DNA of 64,000 nucleotides, taken from positions 40,001,969-40,065,968 of the forward strand of contig NC_133538.1 in the NCBI RefSeq assembly GCF_048544455.1, read 5' to 3'. How positions within the stretch are numbered: position 1 is the stretch's first letter; each line of letters starts with the position of its first letter. The stretch comes from Silene latifolia. Lineage: Eukaryota; Streptophyta; Magnoliopsida; Caryophyllales; Caryophyllaceae. The position numbers and the translations under genes were made by a program. A model generated the notes under the pieces. The model worked only from the letters and a program-made list of their open reading frames with translations. It was not told where the DNA came from and searched no databases. Of the stretch, positions 1 through 10,979 are shown piece by piece.

Positions 1-230
1 CCACCCTGGTAGACGAATCAAGGGTACTAGCGGACAATAGTTGGTCGCTCATCTTTGCAAAAACTCATCTATCCGAGCCCGGCATCATCCATGTCATCAA
101 TCCTAGCAGCACTTGCCTTATACTCCCCGAGTGGTGAGCCGGGATAGGTCTGTTTCCCTCCTTCCTCCTCTTCCGAGAATATCATCCTCCCTCTTTCTTT
201 TTTGAGCACAGGACGACCTCCGTGACACTA

Positions 231-1415
231 TCACAGGCGGATCTTGAGGAGGCTGGACATCGAAATCGGGATATCCAAAGTCTTGTCACTCCCACTAGTT
301 TCTGGCTCTTGGACTCGCCAAAGAATCCTAGCCACCCCAGCCTTCAAATCCTTTGCAGAAAAGCTAGCCAGCCTAGCAGAAGACCTAAACACTGGATATA
401 TAAAAAAAAATATATATACGTAAATATCAAACCAAAAAGCAACGGGAAGACAACACCAACATAAAAGCAAGCGAAGACGTACGGGAAAGAGCGGTAGAAC
501 TAGGCTTGCCTTTGGGTACTTTAACCCCGTCGGCTTGGTCTTCATATACCGGGCAACAATTCCCCCCAAGCAAGGCGGCCGTGCCCTCTCTTCCTCAGGA
601 ATGGCAAGGAAAGCATCTATCCTTGCAATAGCCTCTTCATCTAGAGGATCGTGATTCCAATCAGGAGCTACAAACATTACAGAAACAAAATATACAGGTA
701 AGACTTATGTACCTCACTCTCATTCAATATAACTACAAAATAAAAGTACGGAAACCTACCACTCTCCAAAGGAGGATATCTCGAGTAATCAAAGCTTTGA
801 TCCCGAGTCTCGATCCGGATAAACGGGAAAGTCTTTGCCCAACTCTTGTCGTCTCCAGAATCCAGGTTAGTAATTAATGGAGTCATCTTTGACTTAATTC
901 TCAAATTAAAACGACCAACAGAAGGATTTTTAAAATGATATATTGCCTTAATATCATTGAGAGTAATCACAAGATTGTGTTTAGCGCATAAATTTTCTAT
1001 GGAATGAACAAGTTTCCAAACCATCGGCATAATCTGAAAAGGTGACACTTCCATAGCACGGATGGTGTCAATCATTAAGGGAGTAAAAGGTAACTTACAC
1101 CGCTTTGAATGCCCATTCGAAAATACAGAACCAACCAGGTGATACCCATTAGCCCTAATCGGACAAGACTCGAGGAATCCATACCTCGGTCGATTCAGGA
1201 ATTATTTTCTTCTCCCTTAGTATCTTGTCATAATTTGTTTTCAACAAGTTCTCTTCGGAAAGTAAGGATCCAAAGATTGAAGGGCGGTGAAAACGAATCC
1301 TGGTACTTAAAAGCAACAACGCGAAAGCGAGGATCAATCTCCATCACTTCTTCTTCCTGGACGTTTACGAGTTCGGGCTCAACAGCAGCAGCGCTTTTCT
1401 GGATGCGGGACGTTT
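231..1415 (-). pseudogene. Antisense accessory gene of element A (Tat aORF), three exons visible
   Basis: This runs opposite to the host element. Exon 1 (about 1415-760) contains the block FRMGIQ, then LMIDTIRAMEVSPFQIMPMVWKL-type text, closely matching exon 1 of the homologous gene in B. Exon 2 (about 667-505) has the shared EEERARPPCLG motif. Exon 3 starts at 384 with SSARLASFSAK. The junction at 760/759 has a GT donor and 669/668 an AG acceptor; the second intron would need a GC donor. Stops and frameshifts in exon 1 show decay. The domain resembles plant 'putative gypsy-type transposon' proteins. Function is unknown; antisense ORFs of this kind have been described in Tat elements. Confidence 0.6.
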
Positions 1416-1801
1416 TTTGCTCCCATATCTTTAAATGTTTGATTTATTATTGAAATAGTCGAGAAAATACAAAATAGCGAACAGGGGTTACTGAAGAAGG
1501 GAAGAATTTGAGAAGAATTTCGGAAGAATTTCGGAAGAATATGCAAAGAAAGAAAGAGGAGGAAATTTGATGAAAAATAACCTTGCCCTAAATACCGTAT
1601 TTATAGGAGATGAATAACGGCATGAAAAACCTAGGGATTGCAAAACTCTCAAAGATGACATCACCTAGCCGTTATAGTGTTCAACGGTAACTAGGAGTCT
1701 AAGAGTCATTGATTAAGTGTAAGTCTCTTAAATATTTAACCCGAAATTTGACATCTCACCCCTGGCCGGATCCAAAGACGGGTAAAATGTCAAGGGGCAA
1801 T

Positions 1802-2506
1802 TGTTAGGCCCGTTTAGCCTGGTCGACCATAACCTGCCTGACTCGGCAAAAGGCGATTGATCAAGACAGGAACCGGACAAATCTGACTACTATTTAGCTG
1901 CTGAAGAATATTATGGCAAGAAGACTACTAAATCCTGGAAAGGAAGCCTGATAGTCAGTATATTATAGCTTGGCGGAGTACTAAATACACTGGATTAAGC
2001 GGATAAACGAAATGCGATTGTATAAGCCAGATAACCATGCCCTATTCTCAAGGAAGACCAAGTCCAAACCTAAAACTATTTAATCCATGAATCTGGACGG
2101 AAAGAGGAGAAAAGGCTAAGGATTGGTTGAGTTGAGAACGGGTCAAGCGAACTAATAGGAAGCGTGCCCTATTATTCCGGCAACAACTCCTATCTTTGGG
2201 GAGAACGTTATACATTTATAAACGTTATTCATTGTAACGTTGGAAGGGCAGTAGAGTACTATAAATAGGAGAATTTAACAATTGTAAAGGACATGGATTG
2301 TGAGCTAATTTTATCGATACTTTATCTTTTTACTCTTGAGCATTCAGATATTCATACAACATTGTACCCGGTCTATCAAAATAATATAAACGTTATTCTT
2401 TATACTTACTTCATCATTCATTTACACCATTCCAATCTTATAGAACTAGATACCCTGATCACTATATAACTAAGCCGGATCCCTTCAGGAAAATCCTGCT
2501 AAAACA
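1802..2506 (+). repeat. 3' LTR of element A
   Basis: It starts TGTTAGGCCC just after the purine tract and ends CCTGCTAAAACA, so it has the expected TG...CA limits and is 705 bp long. The same last 14 bases end the LTR of element B, but the interiors differ, so A and B are related families and not copies of one element. A TATAAATA box lies at 2260-2267. Confidence 0.8.
2260..2267 (+). promoter_or_regulatory. TATA box of LTR A
   Basis: TATAAATA lies 458 bp into the LTR, where a U3 promoter is expected. As a 3' LTR promoter it would fire outward into element B. Confidence 0.6.
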
Positions 2507-2507
2507 C

Positions 2508-2714
2508 AGAGTATTCAAAGAAGGAGACCTGGTATTAAGGAAAGTTTTCCCCAACACCAAAGAAAAGAATGCAGGCAAACTAGCCCCTACATGGGAAGGC
2601 CCGTACTTAATTGATTCAATAGTGGGACAAGGAGCTTACAGGCTACAAACTTTGGAAGGAGAAATGATCCCCAGATCTTGGAACATTCTCCACTTAAAAC
2701 TATTTCATATCTGA
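2508..2714 (+). pseudogene. Integrase C-terminus (element B), truncated by A
   Basis: The frame reads FKEGDLVLRKVF, then WEGPYLI, then ILHLKLFHI and a TGA stop. This is the end of a Tat integrase, the small barrel that follows the catalytic core. E carries the same block in decayed form (GDLVLREVF and WNILHLK). The fragment itself has no internal stop, so B looks less decayed than D. The N-terminal zinc region and the D,D,E core are missing because A starts here. Confidence 0.8.
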
Positions 2715-3036
2715 GAAGCAGGTAAAACTACTCACCCTATATACATGTGCTAAGTTTCATACCTGCTATGTGCTAAATTACTTGCCTATCATTCTTAATT
2801 TCACCTAAAACTTTATTTCAAATCCTGAAAACTTGTTTTACGCCTTCTTTTCACTTATTATATGTTATACTTTAGGCTTAAACAAATGTTCAGGATTGAG
2901 GGCCACTCCACCCAACCCGAACAAAGATTTCTAAAAATGCTCTAATTTGGCACCTGCCTGCCTGACCCGAAAAATAAACTGAGCTCAGTACATAAAAAGA
3001 CAAGTACAAAGGTGGAATAGACCATAGTACTTGTCA

Positions 3037-3180
3037 AAAAGCCCTCCTGACAGGCTGAGGGCCATAAGCCCTCCTGACCGGCAACCACCCTCATTCTTAA
3101 AAGCCCTCCCGACAGCGAAAAAGCCACCATTCCCCATAAACACCGGAATGAGGGCCATAAGCCCTCCTGACAGGCATTAT
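3037..3180 (+). repeat. Short imperfect repeats in the spacer between B integrase and antisense gene
   Basis: AAGCCCTCCTGACAGG or close variants occur four times, two of them preceded by TGAGGGCCAT. The spacing is irregular. Element E has a longer tandem array in the same place. The region downstream of pol in plant LTR elements is known to vary quickly and to seed satellite repeats. Confidence 0.6.
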
Positions 3181-3419
3181 TCTAACAAAAATATCACATG
3201 AATATACAGGTACAAATTCCATCGAAACAAAGAAAAGAAAATCAAGAAGGAAAGGACATATATATTCAAACCTACCCGAGAATACATCCTTCCTGGCAAA
3301 AAGAACACACCGTTCATTCGGGCCAAGCCAACAAAACCAAAACAAATCCTAAATCATTTGTTCAGGGAACACCCCCCCTGAATAGGCCAAAACAACACAA
3401 ACAAAAAACAAAAAATATT

Positions 3420-5549
3420 TCAAACTAGCCCACCTTGGACACGATGAGCAGAGCCAATCCCCTCATCAATGACCTCTTCTTCTTCATCTCCATCCCCTTC
3501 AACATCACTATTTTTCCCTTTAGATGGAGGAGAGTCCACCTCCTCATCAGCATGCAACTTACAAAGCTCAGGATACGTGGTATTGAGATCAGCCAATTCC
3601 TGATCAGGATTCCAAAAAGGCCTGACTTCAGCAGGCTCTTTCATAGCATCCACACGACCCTTGCCAAAGAAATACAGGGCAGCATCTTTATACCTGGCCT
3701 GAACCTCGTCCCTCTCCACAGCCAATTCTTCATTTACTTTTAACTGCTCCTGCATAGCCTGCTTTTCAGCCTTCAATTCCTCCTGGGCAATATCAAACTT
3801 GGCCTGAAGAGCTTTCAAGGCATCCTGAGCAGATTTCAGCTTAGCAGACTCCACCAGCAACCGAGCCTTCCCTGCCTCATTATCCTCCTTCAACGAATGA
3901 TTCTCAGCCTTGGACACCTCCAAATCAGCTTTAAACTTGTCAATCTTTTTTCAAGATTTGTACCTCCCAATCCAAGGCATTTTTAGACCATGGACTGATT
4001 CCGGTTGACAGCACTCCTCAAAGACATCATTAACATTCTAAAAACAAAAGAAAATGCCCATCTAAGCCACAAAAGAAAGAAAACACACACAAAAACCCAC
4101 AACAAACAAAGACAAAAAATATATACCTCCTGAAGCATGGTAACCAGGTTGGCAGCATAATCCCTGGAACGATACATAGCAGCCAAAGCACGAGCAGAAG
4201 CCTCCTCTGCCTGGTACTTAAAATAAGGATCATCAACCACAAAAGCCTGAGCCTGAATTTGATCCTTAGCAAACTGGACCTCATCCATACGAGCCCTGAC
4301 TCCCCTGACCTCATGAACTCCTCCCAAAGACTCATCCACTCTCTTCCTCTTCTCAGGACGATCACTTTCATCCACAACCTTTTCAGGCGATACCAACTGA
4401 GCTCCCTGCACAGATTCCTGAATTTGAACAGCACTATCACTCCCCGTTGCCTCACTGCTCTTTGACTTCTCCCCTGTAATTTGAGAAACCCCTGCCTTCA
4501 CCAAAGACAGACCAAAACTAGCAATCCTGGCAGAAGCCCTGGTAGCTGCACGACGAGTTTCTAAAATCAGCAATAAAAGCATGGATCCAATACAGGAAAA
4601 CAGAATGACAAAACAAGCAAGAGAACTTACTCCCTGATGAAGATGCCCCTGGAACCTTAGTGCTCTTCACAGGCTTATAAGTGCTCAACTTAGCCTTCTT
4701 AAAACGAGGCATAGCAGCTTGCCCCAGACAGGCAGGCCAAGCCCTCTCCTCTTCAGGCAACGCCATAAACGCTGCTATCCGGTCAGCCGATCCTCAAAGA
4801 TCGGGATTATTCACCCAATCATTTACTAAAAGAAAACATGGGCAAAGTAAGTAAACTCTCCAAAAAATACTATTACCAAACCAAAAATTATGCAGGAAAG
4901 AAAGATTACCTCCTTCAACAACTGGATAATTGAGATAGTCCAGTCGGGGGCAATTGAATCACCTTGATAAACATATAAGTTTGAGCCCGACCTTTATCAT
5001 CCCCCTGAATCAAAATTGGTGATCGGGTGAGCCATCTTTGACCGACCCGAAAAATTGAACCTCCCAAAGAGAATGACTCTTCAGATGATAAACATTCTTA
5101 AAATCATCCAGAGTAATAACCAACTTATGCTTAGAACATAAATGCTCAATAGAATGGACAATCTTCCAAACCATTGGCATGAGTTGAAACGGAGGAACCC
5201 TAATAGCCCTAACCACCTCAGCCATAAAAGGAGAAAGGGGAAGTTGACCACCACCCCTGAAAGCCCACTCAAAAATACAGAACCAACCCGGGCTACTCCA
5301 ATTAGCCCTGATAGGACCATTCTCAGGAATCCAAACCTCAGCCCCATGAGGAATGAGACCCCTGCCCTTGATATAATGCTCAAAAGCAGGTTTCAGTTGA
5401 TTAGCCTCATGGAAAGAGACTGCTAAAGCCTTATTAGGAGAATACTCAACCCCCTTATAAGACATGGACAGAATCTCTGGAGGAGGAACAACCTCCACCA
5501 CGTCATCCTCGGGAATGACTTCGGGGACCCCCTCAACCTCGGAAGCCAT
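3420..5549 (-). pseudogene. Antisense accessory gene of element B (Tat aORF), four exons
   Basis: This gene runs opposite to its host element. Exon 1 starts at ATG 5549 and ends near 4910; it holds PGWFCIFEWAFRGGG and a P-x-Q-L-M-P-M-V-W-K motif like the plant 'putative gypsy-type transposon' domain. Exon 2 is about 4825-4631, exon 3 about 4560-4127 and exon 4 about 4037-3420. The proposed introns have GT and AG ends. Exon 4 predicts a long lysine/glutamate-rich coiled coil (SLKEDNEAGKARL onward) and an acidic tail. A frameshift near 5070 in exon 1, a stop in exon 2 and a shift near 3950 suggest it is no longer intact. Splicing is inferred from frame continuity and comparison with A and E. 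The function is unknown. Confidence 0.65.
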
Positions 5550-5969
5550 TTCAACTTCAACAGAACTTTTTCAATCTCGGCGAGAGCCTTTGAAGTGCTG
5601 CCGCCCTTCTCCCCCACCAGCCATATATTATTTTTTCTAAAAGATGAAATTTTGCAAAGGAAGAATTTTTTAGAAAGAGAAAGAAGAAAGTTAGAGATTG
5701 GAATGTGAAGACATACACGAAACAAACAAGATATTTATAGCCGCAAAACCATAACGGCTAGGAAAGCAAGTGGTTAAGATCAATCATGACTCTCCTAGGG
5801 TTTTGTGAACCTACCCTATTTATGGCAAGTAACCGTTACAAGAAGTTGAAGCAAACTCAAATTCTGAATCCGATAGAAAGTCCCCGCACACAAATCACTT
5901 GCACGCCCAAATTTTTATCTCCTCATTCCTGGCCGGACCCAATAAAGGAATAAGAAGATAAGGGGCAAT

Positions 5970-6663
5970 TGTTGGGCCCTAAATTATCCCGCCTGACCTG
6001 ATATAGGCCAGGCAATGCCCAAAGACAACTTCCAGGCTCTAGAGATCTAAAACCAGGCATTACTCCAAGATTGACACATTAAGCGGAGTTGATTAAAGAC
6101 AGGCGAAAATAACCAAGCACTGAAAAGATAAAGCACCAGGCCATTGCGAGGCAACAAACAAGCGATCTCATATGTTCCCTACAAAAAAGGAAGACCAATT
6201 CCGGAAGGCAAAAATATAGGGAGCAACAAAGCAACGGCTAAGAAAGAAGCAACCATCTCCGGGTAAATAGGGGACATTCCCTATTTACCAGGAAAACCTA
6301 AACGGCACAAAGGGATTGAAAGCAACCACCTATAAATAGAAAGTGGGGGAAGACAAGAAGGATGATCGGAGATACCATCACTTTTACTCATATATTTTGT
6401 ATTCTTAAGCAATATATTCGCACATCACGCCGATACAACAATACTCACGGGCTATCCAATCATAGTAACAATCACTCCTGGCTTGGTGCCCGTGGTTTTT
6501 TCCCTTATTCCCAGGGTTTTTCCACGTATAAAATCCTTGTGTCATTATTTATTAGTTTGTTTTACATTTAATTACACCAATCAGGCAAGTTATTCGAGTT
6601 AGATCACCCTACATATAAATCCCTGGCAGGACGCTCTAGATCACTGAAAATCCTGCTAAAACA
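5970..6663 (+). repeat. 3' LTR of element B
   Basis: It starts TGTTGGGCCC after the purine tract AAGGGGCAAT and ends CCTGCTAAAACA; length is 694 bp. It has the same ends as LTR A but a diverged interior. A TATAAATA box lies at 6331-6338. Confidence 0.8.
6331..6338 (+). promoter_or_regulatory. TATA box of LTR B
   Basis: TATAAATA lies 361 bp into the LTR and fits a U3 promoter reading rightward out of B. Confidence 0.6.
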
Positions 6664-9129
6664 GTATACATTTTATTTCATTTATTTAAGAAATATTAAT
6701 ATGCGTAAGTTTTTTAAAATAAAAGAATCACCTATATGAAAAACGTAGGCATCTTATCTTATACAAGCTTTTTTACATTATTTTACATTAAAATACGAGA
6801 ATCAACCCAACTATATATTATTTTATTATCTTAATGTTTTATATTATTTTATATTAATTAAGTGAAAAATATAAAGGTAGACATGTGGTATTCCCGAGAT
6901 AATTCATGTACAGAGTATGCATTTTGCATACACACTTCATATGTATTTCCAAGATACATATTCAACATAAATTATAAACATCGTTATCTTGAGTGCATTC
7001 AAAGTATTAAAAGACTATTGCACTACTTAATTACTCCGTAATGCTAAGTTCTATGGACATACTTGGTTTCTTAACCCAAGTGATATATATACGCACCTAT
7101 TGATTCTATTGCACTATCTCCCTTTTTCTCACAACTTACTCATATGGAGTTTTATCAAAAGATCAACTGACTCACAGAGTATGTAATTTATTTTTGCTAT
7201 TATCAAAAGATTTGTCAATCTGCAAATTAAAAAGTATGTTTTTTAATTGCTACATTTACATCAACCCTTTCGTCTCAATCATTTGTTTACCATTTTTATT
7301 TTTTGTGATGAGTATTTTAACCAAAGGTAAACAAATGATTGAGGCGGAGCCACAGAGAGGGTATTATTATTTTATCGATTACTTAGATTTGCAGAGTTTC
7401 TCATGCTCGCCAAACATGAAATATAGGCCCAAACTAAAACGTTCAACCGATGAGGATTACTCCGAGGTGAAAGCTCAAGTATCCATATGGAACGGATGTA
7501 AGATGTTGAACAAGTTATAGCGCAGTGGACGTCTCCATTTACGTTGTAAGAAAATAATACGAAGTACTCCGTAAATGGATAACCTTGAATCTTTCGTTCA
7601 CAATTTCTTATTTTTATTTGCGTAAGAAATTGATTCTCCGACTGACAAAAGCGTTTCAAGAAATTATCTCGCTCGGATATTACGACATAGTGATAAAAAA
7701 ATAATTCATATTCCAAAATCAATAGGCGGGATTTGTATACTCTAAATGCGGAAAGCAACTTACAAACATTTTCTTTGTTTCTCAATTTTAGCTGCAATTA
7801 CCAATAACACTATGAGAACATTGGAAATCACAAATCAGTTTTGAAACCAATTTGTTACTCTTCGTTGTACAATGGACATTTGTAGTTTTGTTTCATTAAA
7901 GATAGCACAAATTCTCATTTGTGATAGGTGTGAACACGTCACAATTTATGACGGACCCAAAATATGACCAATAATGAGAAAATTTGATTATAGGTGGTTA
8001 CATTTTATCTTAAAGTGGTAACATTTGTGCCGTCACAATTTGTGACCGTCACAATTTGTAACCGTTACAAGTAAGACGCTTTGTAAAGATAGAGATGAAT
8101 ATCAATAAATTCTAGAGAGATGAATATTGATGGCAAGCCTTCTTTGAGTACAAAGTAGTCATTCAATAGTTGGATCTTGAAAAAAAGGTAACGGATGTTG
8201 TAGACTGTAATAACATTGATACATAGACGAGTCCATTTTCTAGAGCAACCGGGGTGAGGGAAGAGATCAAGGGCGATGGGCGACGGCCATAACAACATGG
8301 ATACCGTGATGAATTCCTAGGTTGTTTTTTGAAGAGAAATGGTTAAGAAAAAGGGGTTGATGAACTCCATGTCTTAATTTGGTTTAGATTATAATTAAGC
8401 TTTTTGCTAAACAGTAAACATGAACTTCAAAGTTCAAATCTCTTAGTGTTTCTTGCCAACATTCATTTAACTCAAAATGCAAGAAATTTTTCAATGAATA
8501 TTAATTTTAAATAAGGTTTATTTTTCAAAAAGAAAGTTTTTTAAAACCAGGGAAATTCCTTTCATGATTAATATTTGTTGGAAAATATACAAATTTTATT
8601 TTGATAGAAAGAATTTTGATTAGTTATTCAAATGATGGTTTTATAAAAAGTAGGAGTTATGAATAAACTCTATCATTAGAGAGTAGTAGACTTACTACTA
8701 CGAAAAAAACACCCACTTAAAAATGTGATAAATATTCACCATGCAATATCACATTTTAATGTTTGAATAAAAAATTAAAGTATAAAAACTGGTTGCCGAA
8801 TTGTATATATACTATATTAATTATTATGAGTAACTATCATAGACACTTTAGTAGATAATTTATGTGTATAATAGTTTTTATTTCACATAGTAAAATTCAC
8901 AGTCCAATAGTTAACATTTTAAATTATAAAATAAAAATAAGTGTCTCACCAAGGAATACACTTTAGCAATGAGAATTTTGTAAAAGTATATGTACTAAAC
9001 GACACAAGTAGTACGAGAAATTTGATTTTTTAAATATGTACTTAGTATTTTTATTCATTATAAAATCAATAAAATTTTCAAATAGATAAATCATTAATTA
9101 GTAATAGACTAATAGCATATACAAACTTA
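6664..9129. other. AT-rich stretch without recognisable genes
   Basis: The few open frames are short, low in complexity and lack family motifs. The stretch contains a MITE-like hairpin near 7271-7346. It also has several copies of a GTCACAATTTGTGAC-like motif between 7935 and 8070, which may belong to another small DNA element. It is the target region of B, or DNA left by older elements. Confidence 0.6.
7271..7346. mobile_element. Small hairpin, probably a Stowaway-like MITE remnant
   Basis: The 21-bp arm at 7271-7291 (CGTCTCAATCATTTGTTTACC) is nearly the perfect reverse complement of 7326-7346, with one mismatch and a 34-bp loop. Short AT-rich hairpins with this kind of terminal sequence are common plant Stowaway/Mariner MITEs. 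The outermost bases that would give CTCCCTCCGT ends and a TA duplication are degraded, so the class is tentative. Confidence 0.5.
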
Positions 9130-9157
9130 CCGTGCGAAGCACGGGATTTTACCTAGT
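9130..9157 (+). mobile_element. Possible Helitron 3' terminus
   Basis: A perfect 6-bp stem (CCGTGC, loop GAA, GCACGG; 9130-9144) is followed after 8 bases by CTAG at 9153-9156 and then T. A hairpin about 10 bases before CTRR with insertion before T is the Helitron 3' signature. I could not identify the 5' TC end with confidence; TCTATCATTAGAG near 8670 is one candidate, which would give an element of about 490 bp with no coding capacity. Confidence 0.45.
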
Positions 9158-10962
9158 TTATATATATACTCCTCTTACTCACGCTCTCATGGTAGCATCA
9201 CACAATTCCATGATGCCTGTCTTTCATGTCCCCTAATTCTTGTTAAAGTTCAATCAACTTACCTTCATCCTTCTCTTTCCATTACTTCCAACAATCAAAT
9301 TCTATTAGCCTATGTCATTATTTCTCATTCATTTCTTATCAAACTTCTCATCACACTTTTCACTCATACTCTCCACCAATAGATCCATCCACACAATGAT
9401 TTATCCTTAATTCATTACATCTTCATCTAATAATTCTAGATACCCAAGCTTCACTTCATCCCGTGACCTCCCAAATGATTATACACTAGGCTCACCTTCT
9501 AGTAATAGAAATCTCCATAACAACTACTACCTATATATCCTTATCACGGCATCCCTCGATCTAAGCTCTCTAGACACCATTTTCATCTCCTTACCCAACA
9601 TCGTCATAATCGTCTCTCTCCAGAAATCACCATATCTCCCAAATTACCATAATTTTCACATCCCTCATTTCAACTTTTGTTTCTAACATTCCTCGATTAT
9701 AGATTACCGCTCTATCTTCACTTGACCATATACCATCATCACTACACCACTTAAGTCAAAGACCAAATTCACTCACCATAGCTCACAGAATATGCTCCTT
9801 ATCTCAATAACTCGTCAACTTCAATTATTCTTTCCACTATCCATCACAATCCCGTATACTCATGTCCTCTCTACCCAACACATATCCTTCATAAGCCGGT
9901 ATTCTCCACATCATAGTATCTAGTAACTTACGTAATAAGACCGTCACATACATAAATAATGCATCAAGACCCAAAACATACGTATGCACATAACCTACGA
10001 CTCAAAAAATGTAAGAACATAGCCACCGACTCAAAATGACCGCCCAAAGAGGTACTCGGTCGAGTACATGGTGTACTCGGTCGAGTAACTATATTACTCG
10101 GTCGAGTTTTCGACTCCGAAGCCGACACAAATTGTCACAAAAGGATTACTCGGCCGAGTATTGGGAATACTCAACCGAGTATCCATTATTCGGTCGAGTA
10201 TTACTTTACTCGGCCGAGTATCGACACAGTTCTCAGGAATGTCTAGTTTCCGTAAAACAATCATATCTCACTCGTTACTTGGTCATTTTGGGCGTGTGAC
10301 CTATCGTTAGAATCATAAGAGGACAAGATATCACGTCCAATTAGAATCACAGAAATATCATTTCTAGAACTCGACTTATGACAGTTTTAAGACAACCCTT
10401 CCATAATCGGTTTTCATAGAAATCAATTTTTCTTAACAAAACAATTTAAACATGAATAAGACAAACAATAACAACTCAACACTTCTAAAACCAGTATTTA
10501 ATTGTACTTTTATCATACCTACATGAAAACTAAACACGATATTCATATATATAGACGCATTACCTTAATCACATGCTACTACCAACAAACCAAACATTAA
10601 CATCATCATGATCATATACACATACCCCACATCGCATTACATATACTCCAATAACTTCCATTCAACCCAAAAATATACTTCATCCAATATATACTTAAGG
10701 TACAAATACAACACAAAATACTTTCTCATTTCATCCAACAATTTCACAAAAATCACAGCTACCAGTACTACACACATGACTCGAAACATACAACAGTTCC
10801 CCAAGACTTCCACAAGTGACCGGCTCAAGATCATAGGGGCCTCAATACGGCTTTGGGACGTCTCCCAAGTCTTTGCGGTAACTCCAAACATCTCTCCCCA
10901 GGTTCATTTTATTTAGACTCCCTACATTCATTAGGTTCATTGGTTTAGGTTCCAGATTTGTT
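9158..10962 (-). other. Non-coding leader of element C
   Basis: No frame longer than about 100 codons with recognisable motifs is present. A cluster of palindromic 14-mers occurs at 10053-10220. The first 120 bases after the primer site, read on the minus strand, could encode an 84-residue peptide (10891-10637) but it has no family resemblance and I do not call it a gene. Confidence 0.5.
10053..10220. repeat. Cluster of TACTCGGYCGAGTA palindromes in the C leader
   Basis: About seven copies of the near-perfect palindrome TACTCGGTCGAGTA or TACTCGGCCGAGTA lie within 170 bp, mostly 7-25 bases apart. Each is self-complementary. A second, more degraded cluster sits in the LTR of the same element. 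Confidence 0.85.
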
Positions 10963-10974
10963 GCTCTGATACCA
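10963..10974 (-). promoter_or_regulatory. Primer binding site of element C
   Basis: On the minus strand it reads TGGTATCAGAGC, the plant initiator-Met tRNA primer site, 5 bases after the LTR end. It fixes the minus orientation of C. Confidence 0.75.
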
Positions 10975-10979
10975 CTTTA

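Larger units (their letters stand above)
1..2506 (+). mobile_element. Element A: 3' part of a Tat-type Ty3/Gypsy retrotransposon
   Basis: The window opens inside this element, so its gag-pol lies off the left edge. What remains is an antisense accessory gene on the minus strand, a purine-rich tract (AAGGGGCAAT) and a 3' LTR. This order (pol, antisense gene, polypurine tract, LTR) is known for the Tat lineage, and B and E share it. The LTR ends exactly where the integrase frame of element B begins, so A most likely inserted into B. The candidate target duplication is CAGAG at 2507-2511; the other copy would lie outside the window. Confidence 0.75.
2507..6663 (+). mobile_element. Element B: 3' half of a Tat-type Ty3/Gypsy retrotransposon
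   Basis: It contains the integrase C-terminus, a spacer with short repeats, an antisense gene of four exons, a purine tract (AAGGGGCAAT) and a 3' LTR. The 5' part is cut off by element A. On the right it ends at 6663, followed by AT-rich DNA; the 5 bp after it (GTATA) would be its target duplication, but the partner copy is not in the window. Confidence 0.75.

Noticed and set aside
7372..7797. 141-codon minus-strand frame
   Set aside because: Low-complexity AT-rich sequence next to a MITE hairpin; no motif, no homologue recognised.
10053..10220. CRISPR-like array of short repeats
   Set aside because: Repeats are palindromic 14-mers with 7-25 bp irregular spacing in plant DNA, and no cas genes are present.
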